A stretch of 64,000 nucleotides of DNA from Deltaproteobacteria bacterium YD0425bin51 (GTDB lineage: Bacteria > Desulfobacterota > Desulfobacteria > Desulfobacterales > YD0425bin51), in contig PDZS01000004.1 in the NCBI GenBank assembly GCA_002753225.1, positions 1-64,000 of the forward strand. The letters are read 5' to 3'. The stretch's first letter is position 1; each line of letters starts with the position of its first letter. The notes beneath the pieces are model-generated. The model saw nothing but the letters and a program-made list of their open reading frames with translations. It searched no databases and had not been told where the DNA came from. Position numbers and translations under genes: made by a program. Positions 8,537 through 16,549 of this stretch are shown one piece after another.

Positions 8537-9130
8537 TTAAGTTTTATTTTCAGCGTCAGAAGATGTATCAGGTTTTGAAATAATAAGCTCTATGAGTTTA
8601 CTCACTATTTTTAAAAATTTTTTGTCAGGATTGTTAAATTTAACTCCTACATGAAGGAGTTTTTGCTCTGCCATTGGTTTAATCCATCGAACTTCTACTT
8701 TTACACTTAAAGGTTCAAATAGAACAGTTGGGAAATCAATCTCAATAGGTATTATCTTCTCAAATGTAAGTGCTGCAACTTCTTCACTTGTTTTTATATA
8801 GAAAGCAAGTCCTCCTTCACTTAAATCCAAAAGAGGAACTTGGTTTTTTCTCTTTAACGTAAATTGAATTGGATCTGCTTCTGTATAAACAACTTGACAA
8901 AAAGGAGTTTCCTCTAAATGAGCAGGCATATCTTGAGATAAGCTTATTGCATCTTTCGATTCTTGAATAACTACTCTATCTGCTTTTCTACTAGCCAACT
9001 CCTTTGCGTCTGGAATAACAAATACATTCTGGCATTGAGGGCATCTTACTTTTTTACCTGCGTTTTCTGAATTGGTTTTGAGGACTTTGCCGCAGTTCTT
9101 GCATCTCATTTTAACCATTAGCGGCGCCAT
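8537..9130 (-). CDS. PilZ-domain protein with N-terminal zinc ribbon
   Basis: A 197-residue protein. Residues 8-40 form a CxxC...CxxC zinc ribbon (Cys10, 13, 30, 33) of the MJ0042 type. Residues from about 90 on resemble PilZ: a basic patch TLKRKNQ followed by LLDLSEGGLAF, matching the D/NxSxxG motif, then beta strands. PilZ domains bind cyclic di-GMP, but the RxxxR element is degenerate (KRK), so binding is uncertain. It is 17 bases downstream of ubiB and 21 bases upstream of the cyclase gene, so it may serve signalling with that enzyme. The start at 9,130 is preceded by AGGAG. Confidence 0.8.
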   Translation of the reverse strand: MAPLMVKMRCKNCGKVLKTNSENAGKKVRCPQCQNVFVIPDAKELASRKADRVVIQESKDAISLSQDMPAHLEETPFCQVVYTEADPIQFTLKRKNQVPLLDLSEGGLAFYIKTSEEVAALTFEKIIPIEIDFPTVLFEPLSVKVEVRWIKPMAEQKLLHVGVKFNNPDKKFLKIVSKLIELIISKPDTSSDAENKT

Positions 9131-9147
9131 AATGATATATCTCCTAT

Positions 9148-10860
9148 TTACAGCTTATTTTTTCTTAACATCATTACTATAACCCAGAATCCTATAAAAG
9201 CTGCTGCAGAAAAACCGCATATTCCTATAACTGAAATTCCAAATATAAAGGGCGGTATTTTAGCAAAAACAATAATAGCTGAACCAAGGATAAGTGATAG
9301 TATTATAATTGCAAAAAATATACGATTACTTGCCTGATCAACAATTGTCTGGATGACATTTAAATCTTTTATTTCTATTTTTAAGTTTAAACTTATTTTT
9401 TCATCTTTTAAAAGCCTTATTATATCCATCCCGTTGTTAGGAAGAGCTTCCAAAAATTCAAGAGCTTCACTTGAAAATTTAAGCAAGTCTTTGCCAACTC
9501 TTTGAGGAGTAAATTTAGCAAGTTTTACTTGTGCAATATATGGAGCAGCAAGGGCTATTACATCTACATCAGGGTCCAAAATTCTTGCAACTCCTTCAAT
9601 AGCACTAGAGGCTCTTGCCATCAAAAAAATATCAGGACGTGTTCTAAGTTTATGTCGTGCTGCAAGTTGCAGGAGTTGTTTTAAAAGTTTGTCACTTTCT
9701 ATCTCTTTAAGCGGTTTATATAGGTGCTGCCCCATAAGGTCAGCAATATCTTTTTCTAAAGCCCTAAGTTCTGGTTCAACGTCACGTGTAGTGAGCTTCA
9801 AAAGCGCCATTGTTACTTTTGTTTCATCTTGTTGAACTAAACTATCAATTAGATCAACAAAATCTTCTCTAGTCTGCCTATCAACAGATCCTACCATTCC
9901 AAAATCTAATAAGCATATAACATTACCCGGAAGAATAAAAATATTTCCAGGATGTGGATCCGCATGAAAAAAACCATATTTGAAGACTTGTTTTAAAACG
10001 ATTTGTACGCCTCTTTTAACAATTATTTTTCTATCATATCCTGCTTTATCTAAACGGCTTATTTCAGATATTTTTATACCATCCACAAACTCCATTGTAA
10101 TTACGTGATCTGTCGATAGGTCTTTGTAGATTCTAGGAACAAAAATTGTAGGATCATCTTTAAATTGATGTGCAATCCGCTCTTGATTTGTGGCTTCAAT
10201 TGAATAATCTATTTCACGTTCAAGAGCCCTTGAAAATTCCTCAACTATTTTAATTGGGTGATGTAGCGCAAGTTCCTCTATATTGCGTTCAACTAATTCT
10301 GCTAAATGCAACATTATTTCTAAATCAACGGAGATTGTCTTCCAAATACCAGGTCTCTGTACTTTTACTGCAACATATTCACCGCTTCTAAGCCTTGCTT
10401 TATGTACCTGACCTATTGAAGCTGAGGCAATAGGAGTTTCTTCAAAAAAAGGGAAGATTTCTTCAGGAACAGCCCCAAGCTCTTTTTCAATTACCCTGCT
10501 AGCTTCTGTAAAAGGAAATGGAGGAACTTCATCTTGAAGTTTAACTAGCTCAAAAGTGTATTCAACTGGAATCAAATCAGGTCTTGTTGAAAGTATCTGA
10601 CCAAGTTTAATAAAAGTAACCCCTAACTCTTCTATTGCCATTCTAAGTCGTTCAGGTCTTGAAAATTTTTCAACTTTATCGCGGCGTTTTTTAGAAACTA
10701 TTTGAACAGTTTTCTCTATAAACTGATCAATTTTTAGCATCTCCAAAACATCGCCAAAACCATATTTAAATAGAATGGCAATAATCTGACGATAACGGTT
10801 CAGATGTCTATAAGTCCTATAAGTGCGACCGATGATTCCAGTTTTTTTAAAATTGAGCAT
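9148..10860 (-). CDS. ubiB: UbiB/ABC1 (AarF) family atypical kinase
   Basis: A 570-residue protein-kinase-like ATPase associated with quinone biosynthesis. It shows the family-specific KxGQ element (GVTFIKLGQILSTRPDLIP), the ExD-type region (KLQDEVPPFPF), the Ala-rich loop PIASASIGQVHKARL, the invariant Lys in VAVKVQRPG, the catalytic loop HADPHPGNIFILP and the metal-binding LLDFGMVG. Two hydrophobic helices end the protein (about 515-565), as in membrane-anchored family members. Strict anaerobes carry ABC1 kinases without a ubiquinone pathway, so a role in menaquinone or lipid homeostasis is possible. It is 6 bases from the upstream acyl-CoA dehydrogenase gene. Confidence 0.9.
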   Translation of the reverse strand: MLNFKKTGIIGRTYRTYRHLNRYRQIIAILFKYGFGDVLEMLKIDQFIEKTVQIVSKKRRDKVEKFSRPERLRMAIEELGVTFIKLGQILSTRPDLIPVEYTFELVKLQDEVPPFPFTEASRVIEKELGAVPEEIFPFFEETPIASASIGQVHKARLRSGEYVAVKVQRPGIWKTISVDLEIMLHLAELVERNIEELALHHPIKIVEEFSRALEREIDYSIEATNQERIAHQFKDDPTIFVPRIYKDLSTDHVITMEFVDGIKISEISRLDKAGYDRKIIVKRGVQIVLKQVFKYGFFHADPHPGNIFILPGNVICLLDFGMVGSVDRQTREDFVDLIDSLVQQDETKVTMALLKLTTRDVEPELRALEKDIADLMGQHLYKPLKEIESDKLLKQLLQLAARHKLRTRPDIFLMARASSAIEGVARILDPDVDVIALAAPYIAQVKLAKFTPQRVGKDLLKFSSEALEFLEALPNNGMDIIRLLKDEKISLNLKIEIKDLNVIQTIVDQASNRIFFAIIILSLILGSAIIVFAKIPPFIFGISVIGICGFSAAAFIGFWVIVMMLRKNKL

Positions 10861-10866
10861 TGTTTC

Positions 10867-12021
10867 TTATTTTATTTTTCCAATAAGAGCGCCAGCAATA
10901 GTATTTTTCTGTATTTCTTTAGTACCTTCATAAATTTCAGTGATTTTTGCATCTCTATAAAATCTTTCAACATCATATTCTGCCATATATCCATATCCGC
11001 CTAAAAGCTGAATAGCTTCATCTGCTACTTCTACAGATGTTCTTGCTGCGTACATTTTTGCCATTGAGGTAAGCTTTGGATCAATTCTCCCCTGATCAAA
11101 ATTCCATGCTGCTTTATATGTTATAAGTCTTGCTAGTTCTATTTTGGTTGCCATATCAGCAAGTTTATGCTGAGTTATCTGAAAATCAACGAGTTTTTTC
11201 CCAAACTGCTCTCTCTGTTTAACATAATCTAGCGCCCTGTCAAAAGCTCCCTGTGCAATTCCAAGAGCTTGTGCTGCAATTAGAATTCTGCTTTCATCAA
11301 AAAACTCTAGTACTTGATAAAATCCTTTACCTTCCTTTCCAACTAAATTTGAAAGAGGTACATGTACATTTTTAAAGTTAACTTCAGCAGTTGACATCAT
11401 GTGGATTCCCATTTTATCTCCTACATCAGTTGCTGTAACTCCTTCTCTGCTTGATTCAACTAGAATCATGCTGATTCCTCTATAAGAAGGTTTTGCAGTT
11501 TGATCTGTCTGGCAAAGCACAACAAAGAAACCTGCATCTAATCCATTTGTTATAAATGTTTTTGTACCGTTTATCACCCAAAAATCACCATCTTTTTCAG
11601 CAGTTGTATTCATGAAAGTTATATCTGATCCGTGATCTGGCTCTGTAAAACATCCTCCAGACAGCATTTTCCCTTGGGCAACAAGAGGAAGAAATTTTTC
11701 TTTTAATTCTTCACTATCTGAGCGTAAAACGCACTCTGAAGCAAAACTAGATAAAACTATGGCGCTCCCTGTTGTAGAATCTCTTCTGCAAAGCTCTTCA
11801 GCTATTAGAATATTTTCTATAACGCCCAGTCCTTGCCCCATATATTTTTCAGGATAGTGAATACCAATAAATCCAAGGTCTGCTGCTTTTTTCCAAATTT
11901 TTTTCGGAAATTCATGTTTTTTTTCAAGCTCTCTTATGAGATCTTTATCAAATTCTTTTTTTGCAAATTCTCTTGCCGCTTTTTGAATGTCTTTTTGTTG
12001 TGTCGTAAGTTCAAAATCCAT
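10867..12021 (-). CDS. Short-chain-type acyl-CoA dehydrogenase
   Basis: A 384-residue acyl-CoA dehydrogenase close to the butyryl/short-chain group in length and motifs. It has CFTEPDHGSD near 125-134, the QREQFGKKLVDFQ segment, LLGGYGYMAEYDVERFYRDAK and the catalytic Glu in IYEGTKEIQKN near the C terminus. It oxidises a short acyl-CoA to the enoyl-CoA with ETF as acceptor, or runs in the reducing direction when coupled differently. No etfAB or hydratase gene is adjacent. It is seven bases after smpB, within the ptsH-dusB directon, an unusual neighbourhood for a beta-oxidation gene. Exact chain length cannot be told from sequence. Confidence 0.92.
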   Translation of the reverse strand: MDFELTTQQKDIQKAAREFAKKEFDKDLIRELEKKHEFPKKIWKKAADLGFIGIHYPEKYMGQGLGVIENILIAEELCRRDSTTGSAIVLSSFASECVLRSDSEELKEKFLPLVAQGKMLSGGCFTEPDHGSDITFMNTTAEKDGDFWVINGTKTFITNGLDAGFFVVLCQTDQTAKPSYRGISMILVESSREGVTATDVGDKMGIHMMSTAEVNFKNVHVPLSNLVGKEGKGFYQVLEFFDESRILIAAQALGIAQGAFDRALDYVKQREQFGKKLVDFQITQHKLADMATKIELARLITYKAAWNFDQGRIDPKLTSMAKMYAARTSVEVADEAIQLLGGYGYMAEYDVERFYRDAKITEIYEGTKEIQKNTIAGALIGKIK

Positions 12022-12028
12022 AAAAAAA

Positions 12029-12487
12029 TTAATACCCCCTTAAATTTTTGTTTCTTTCTCTTTGTTCATCACGTTTTTTTATGCTTTCGCGTTTATCATA
12101 TTTTTTTTTCCCTTTAGCCAAAGCAATAGTTATTTTAGCTTTTCCATCTCTAAAGTAAATATTGGTTGGCACAAGTGAATATCCTTTTTCTACAACTTTA
12201 CCAATAAGCCTTTTTATCTCATGTTTTTTTAAAAGAAGTTTCCTTGTTCTAGTTGGATCATGGTTTTCAAAGTTAGCAAATGGATAGACTCCTATATGCA
12301 TCTGATAGACAAAAACTTCGTTATCTCTAATTTTTGCATAAGAATCTTTGAGGTTTGCATTTCCAAGTCTTAATGCTTTAACTTCTGTCCCTTTTAAAAC
12401 CATTCCTGCTTCATATTCATCTTCCAAAAAATAATCATGCTTAGCTTTTCTATTCGTTGCTACTATTTTAATCCCTTCTGATTTCAA
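12029..12487 (-). CDS. smpB: SsrA-binding protein SmpB
   Basis: A 152-residue tmRNA-binding protein needed for trans-translation and rescue of stalled ribosomes. It shows the N-terminal NRKAKHDYFLEDEYEAG, the conserved GTEVKALR region, and the basic C-terminal tail with GKKKYDKRES that enters the ribosomal decoding site. The start is a TTG at 12,487. A GAGG lies just upstream, and the next in-frame ATG (residue 29) would delete the conserved beginning, so the TTG is the best choice. It lies between ptsI and an acyl-CoA dehydrogenase gene. No tmRNA gene was recognised in the window. Confidence 0.95.
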   Translation of the reverse strand: MKSEGIKIVATNRKAKHDYFLEDEYEAGMVLKGTEVKALRLGNANLKDSYAKIRDNEVFVYQMHIGVYPFANFENHDPTRTRKLLLKKHEIKRLIGKVVEKGYSLVPTNIYFRDGKAKITIALAKGKKKYDKRESIKKRDEQRERNKNLRGY

Positions 12488-12504
12488 ATTGCCTCTGCCC
12501 CTTT

Positions 12505-14265
12505 TTAAATATATTTTTTTATAATTTTACCATATGAATCCAAAACTGCATCTTTAACTTCAGCAGATGTTTTCTTTTTTAGTAATTCTGCAACAAAAAT
12601 TCTAGCTTCATCAGCGTTAAGAGCTCTTATCATACGTTTTATATTCGGTATAGACTGGGGATTCATGCTTAATTCATCAAGTCCTATACCAAGTAAAATA
12701 GGCGTATTCATAGGATCTCCTGCCATCTCACCACACATGAATACTTTTATACCTTTCTTTTTCCCTACATCTGCTACATGTTTTATCATGCGGATAATTG
12801 CAGGATGAAACTGGTTATAAAGATGAGCCACTTGTTGATTATTTCTATCTATGGCAAGGGAGTATTGAATAAGATCATTTGTGCCAATACTGAAAAAATC
12901 GACTTGTTCTGCCATTATATCTGCCATAATAACTGCAGATGGAACTTCGATCATTATTCCTATCTCTATATCTCTTTTATATGGTATTCCCTCTATATCC
13001 AGAGAATTTGCTGCTTTATACAAAAATCTTTTTGCTTCAAGAATTTCTGTATAATCACATATTAATGGAAAAAGTATCCTGACATTGCCAAATACAGCAG
13101 CTCTCAGGATAGCCCTTAGCTGAGTCATGAAAACATCTGTTCTTTTAAGACAATATCTTATTGCACGAAGCCCTAAAGCAGGATTTGGCTCTATAGGATG
13201 AGTAGTACGCGAAATAGCTTTATCCCCATTAATGTCTAGAGTACGAATTGTCACATATTTAGGGAACATCTTTTCAATAACCTCTTTATAGTGAGAAAAA
13301 AGCTCTTGCTCTGATGGGAAAAAATTTCTCCCTAAATATTGAAATTCAGTTCTATAAAGACCAATACCATCTCCTCCACAATTAAGAACAGTTACAGCTT
13401 CTTCTGGTAGTTCTATATTTCCTAAAACCATTATATGAACCTTATCCGTAGTTTCAGAAGTAATATCCTTATATTTAATTAAAGCAGCTTTCTGTTTTTC
13501 ATATTTATTCTTTTTGTCTTCATAATCAACAACAGTTTTCTCAGAAGGATTAATTATTACAAGTCCAGTTGAACCATCTAATATCAATAGATCACCTTCT
13601 TTAATCATAATAGTTGAATTCTCAACTCCAAAAACACCAGGAATACCAATACTCTTTGCTATAATACTGGTATGAGATGTCATTGAACCTCTATCAGTCA
13701 CTATTCCCATTATTTTTTCCATATCAATTTGGCTGGTTTGGGCAGGGGATAGATCATGTGATACAAGGACAACATTTTTTTCAATTCCTTTAATGTTTAC
13801 ATCTTTAACACCAACCAAATTAATCATAATCCTGTCTGCAACATGAACAATATCAGCATATCGTTCTTTGAGATAGCCATCCTGCATATTTTGAAATTTA
13901 GCTTTTATGTCTATAACTACTTTTTTTAGAGCCCATTCAGCATTTATATGCTCTACCTCAATAAATTCTATTGTTTTCCCATGCAATGTCTTGTCATTTA
14001 ATAAAAGAATATGACTTTCTAAAATACTAGCATATTGGCGAAATTCTTTTGTAAAATCTTTAATTATAATTGAGAGTTCATCTTTTGCATTTTTTACAGC
14101 AGTCTTAAATCTATTCTTTTCATTTTTTACACCCTCTTTGCTTATATGATATTTTGACACAACTTCAATGTCTGCTTTATCTAGGAGATATGCTCTTCCT
14201 ATGCAAATGCCAGGAGATGCGCCAAATCCCTTTAATATTATTTCTTTTATCCCTTTTGTTGACAT
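12505..14265 (-). CDS. ptsI: PTS enzyme I (phosphoenolpyruvate-protein phosphotransferase)
   Basis: A 586-residue enzyme I that autophosphorylates from PEP and passes the phosphate to HPr. The phospho-His is His198 in DRGSMTSHTSI. The PEP-binding barrel shows LYRTEFQY, LDINGDK, GLRAIRYCL, IEVPSAV, FSIGTNDLIQYSLA and the active Cys in MCGEMAGDP. There is no N-terminal GAF domain, so it is canonical EI and not the nitrogen-type PtsP. It is 12 bases downstream of ptsH. No EII permease or HPr kinase gene is in the window, so the pair may be regulatory or serve components elsewhere. Confidence 0.96.
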   Translation of the reverse strand: MSTKGIKEIILKGFGASPGICIGRAYLLDKADIEVVSKYHISKEGVKNEKNRFKTAVKNAKDELSIIIKDFTKEFRQYASILESHILLLNDKTLHGKTIEFIEVEHINAEWALKKVVIDIKAKFQNMQDGYLKERYADIVHVADRIMINLVGVKDVNIKGIEKNVVLVSHDLSPAQTSQIDMEKIMGIVTDRGSMTSHTSIIAKSIGIPGVFGVENSTIMIKEGDLLILDGSTGLVIINPSEKTVVDYEDKKNKYEKQKAALIKYKDITSETTDKVHIMVLGNIELPEEAVTVLNCGGDGIGLYRTEFQYLGRNFFPSEQELFSHYKEVIEKMFPKYVTIRTLDINGDKAISRTTHPIEPNPALGLRAIRYCLKRTDVFMTQLRAILRAAVFGNVRILFPLICDYTEILEAKRFLYKAANSLDIEGIPYKRDIEIGIMIEVPSAVIMADIMAEQVDFFSIGTNDLIQYSLAIDRNNQQVAHLYNQFHPAIIRMIKHVADVGKKKGIKVFMCGEMAGDPMNTPILLGIGLDELSMNPQSIPNIKRMIRALNADEARIFVAELLKKKTSAEVKDAVLDSYGKIIKKYI

Positions 14266-14277
14266 ATATATTTACGT

Positions 14278-14538
14278 TTATTCTCCAAAACCACTTTCAA
14301 CTAATTTAACTATATCATTTAATATATTTATATCAGATTTATTATCAATTTTTATGGTTATTTTTGTACCTTTTGGGCAAGATAGCGTAAGAACATCTAA
14401 GATATCTGCTGCATCCACCCTGATTGTATTTTTTAATATCCATACATGGGATTTTGCTTCTTTAGCAATATTTACAATTTTGACAGCAGGTCTTGCGTGT
14501 ATGCCTAGTTCATTTGGTATAATAACATCTTTTGTCAT
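14278..14538 (-). CDS. ptsH: HPr phosphocarrier protein
   Basis: An 86-residue HPr. The phospho-acceptor is His14 in ELGIHARPAVK. The segment that normally contains the regulatory serine (KSI in Gram-positive HPr) reads VDAADILDV, so the Ser46 position is Asp45. The protein could still carry the PEP-derived phosphate but could not be regulated by HPr kinase at this site. It is the first gene of the nine-gene minus-strand directon ending at dusB and is divergent from serC. Confidence 0.94.
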   Translation of the reverse strand: MTKDVIIPNELGIHARPAVKIVNIAKEAKSHVWILKNTIRVDAADILDVLTLSCPKGTKITIKIDNKSDINILNDIVKLVESGFGE

Positions 14539-14551
14539 ATTAAATTATTAA

Positions 14552-14579
14552 TTGACATATTCAGAAGTATTTGTAAAAT
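14552..14579 (+). promoter_or_regulatory. Sigma-70-type promoter for serC
   Basis: TTGACA at 14,552-14,557 and TAAAAT at 14,574-14,579 are separated by 16 bases, near consensus, 43 bases before the serC start chosen here. Confidence 0.6.
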
Positions 14580-14622
14580 AAAAAAAATAACAGCAGTATT
14601 AATGTTTAACTTGGAGGAAATA

Positions 14623-15711
14623 ATGAAACAAAATAGAGTTTACAATTTTAATGCAGGACCTGCGACACTTCCATTGCCAGTTCTTGAAGAGGTTCAAAAC
14701 AATTTTTTAAATTTTAATGGCTCTGGTATGTCCATAACAGAAATTAGCCACAGATCAAAATGGTTTGAAGATGTCTTAAATGATGGAATTAATAGGATAA
14801 AAAAACTTTTAAAACTTGATGATAAATACCATGTTTTATTTATCCAAGGTGGGGCAAGCCTTCAATTTTCCATGGTGCCTATGAATCTTATAAACGGGAA
14901 CGCACCCGCTGATTATATAAATACAGGCACATGGGCAAAGAAAGCAATGAAAGAAGCAAAGATATTAGGCAAACCTTTTAAAGTAATAGCTACTTCAGAA
15001 GATAAGAATTTTTCTTATATCCCTAAAAATTTTAAGATAAATAGTGATGCAGTTTATGTCCATATAACTTCAAATAATACAATAGAAGGTACTCAATGGG
15101 ATAGCTTTCCTGATACTTATAACATTCCTTTAGTTGCTGATATGTCGTCTGATATACTTTGCAAACCCTTTGATGTTAAAAATTTTGGACTAATATTTGC
15201 TGGCGCTCAAAAAAATATTGGTCCTGCTGGAGTTTGCATGGTAATTATAAGAGAAGATATGCTTGAAAAAATCCCAGATAATCTTCCTACAATGCTTAAT
15301 TATAAAACTTATACTTCTTCAAATTCTCTCTATAATACTCCGCCATGCTTTGGAATATATATTATTCAATTGGTTGCTAAATGGATAGAAGAGACAATTG
15401 GCGGACTTGTAAAAATGGAAGAGTTGAACAGGAAAAAAGCAGAAATGCTTTACAAATGTATTGATGGAACTGGTTTCTATAAAGGGACAGCAGAAAAAGA
15501 TAGCAGATCTATTATGAATGTAACTTTTAGACTCAATAGTGAACAGTTAGAGAAAAAATTTATTGAAGAAGCCAAAAAAAATGGGCTCGAAGGACTAAAA
15601 GGTCATAGATCTGTTGGAGGGTGCAGGGCTTCTATTTATAATGCTATGACTCTTGATGGGATTTGTTCTCTTGTAGATTTTATGAAAAATTTTGAAAAAA
15701 ATAATGGTTAA
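14623..15711 (+). CDS. serC: Phosphoserine aminotransferase
   Basis: A 362-residue PLP-dependent class V aminotransferase converting 3-phosphohydroxypyruvate and glutamate to phosphoserine. It begins RVYNFNAGPATLPLPVL, the diagnostic SerC start, and the PLP Lys lies in GAQKNIGPAG. Phosphate-binding residues are seen in GHRSVGGCRAS near the C terminus. I chose the ATG at 14,623 because GGAGG lies 5 bases upstream of it. An earlier in-frame ATG at 14,602 would place that Shine-Dalgarno inside the gene. The SDR gene follows after 12 bases. Confidence 0.95.
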   Translation: MKQNRVYNFNAGPATLPLPVLEEVQNNFLNFNGSGMSITEISHRSKWFEDVLNDGINRIKKLLKLDDKYHVLFIQGGASLQFSMVPMNLINGNAPADYINTGTWAKKAMKEAKILGKPFKVIATSEDKNFSYIPKNFKINSDAVYVHITSNNTIEGTQWDSFPDTYNIPLVADMSSDILCKPFDVKNFGLIFAGAQKNIGPAGVCMVIIREDMLEKIPDNLPTMLNYKTYTSSNSLYNTPPCFGIYIIQLVAKWIEETIGGLVKMEELNRKKAEMLYKCIDGTGFYKGTAEKDSRSIMNVTFRLNSEQLEKKFIEEAKKNGLEGLKGHRSVGGCRASIYNAMTLDGICSLVDFMKNFEKNNG

Positions 15712-15723
15712 AAAGAAGGATAT

Positions 15724-16506
15724 ATGAAAAAAATAAAAGGGAGTTGGGCTTTAATTACAGGGGCTAGCAGCGGCCTTGGCGCTGAATTTGCTAAATTATT
15801 ATCAAAAAATGGAGTAAATTTAGTGTTAACTGCTAGAAGAACAGAAAAATTAAAAGAGCTTAAAGACTCACTGGAGCAAAAGAACCATGTATCAGTTCAT
15901 ACTATAAGTAATGACCTATCTTCTAATAATGGAGCTTCTTTACTATATAAAGATGTCTGTTCATTAAATGTACCGATATCAATACTTATAAATAATGCTG
16001 GAGTGGGCTTAAATGGTCGATTTAAAGACATGTCTTTAGAAGACCATATGTCAATGGTTAAATTAAATGTTCTTTCTTTAACTGAGCTTACACATTTATT
16101 TGTAACTGATATGTTAAAAAAAAAAATTCGTGGCTATATTCTTTTACTTTCATCAGTTGTTGGTTTTGGACCTTGTCCAAATTTTTCAGCATATGCAGCT
16201 ACAAAAGCATATGTTTTAAGTCTTGCCGAATCTTTAAATCATGAACTTAAAAGTGAAGGGATTTCTGTTACTGCGTTATGCCCTGGTCCGACCAGGACAG
16301 AATTTTTTAGTACTGCAAAAGGTTCACCAGGAAAGGTACTTCAAACTTTTATGATGGAACCTGAAGAAGTTGCTTCAGAAGGATTAAAAGGTATGTTTGC
16401 AAGGAATCGTGTAGTAGTACCTGGACTTATTACAAAAATCTCAGCTAGTTCAAATCGCTGGTTACCTAAATCAATTCTTCTTAAAATCGCAGATAAACTA
16501 GGATAA
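15724..16506 (+). CDS. Short-chain dehydrogenase/reductase
   Basis: A 260-residue classical SDR. The Rossmann motif TGASSGLG lies near residues 14-21, NNAGVG near 90-95, the catalytic Ser in LLLSSVVG, and YAATK gives the Tyr/Lys pair. The mid region CPGPTRTEF and the length match the DltE/YqjQ-like group of bacterial SDRs, often annotated only as oxidoreductases acting on lipids or keto groups. The first helix after the glycine motif and TARR after strand 2 suggest NADP(H) use. It is 12 bases after serC on the same strand. Substrate unknown. Confidence 0.88.
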   Translation: MKKIKGSWALITGASSGLGAEFAKLLSKNGVNLVLTARRTEKLKELKDSLEQKNHVSVHTISNDLSSNNGASLLYKDVCSLNVPISILINNAGVGLNGRFKDMSLEDHMSMVKLNVLSLTELTHLFVTDMLKKKIRGYILLLSSVVGFGPCPNFSAYAATKAYVLSLAESLNHELKSEGISVTALCPGPTRTEFFSTAKGSPGKVLQTFMMEPEEVASEGLKGMFARNRVVVPGLITKISASSNRWLPKSILLKIADKLG

Positions 16507-16509
16507 AAT

Positions 16510-16549
16510 TTAGTAATGATAAACAGGATTTCCTTTTTATCATTACTAA
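16510..16549. terminator. Hairpin between convergent SDR and ftsK genes
   Basis: A 14-bp perfect inverted repeat (TTAGTAATGATAAA and its complement, 16,510-16,523 and 16,536-16,549) with a 12-base loop lies at the junction and reaches the ftsK stop codon. It is probably a shared terminator. T-rich tracts are weak on both sides. Confidence 0.55.
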
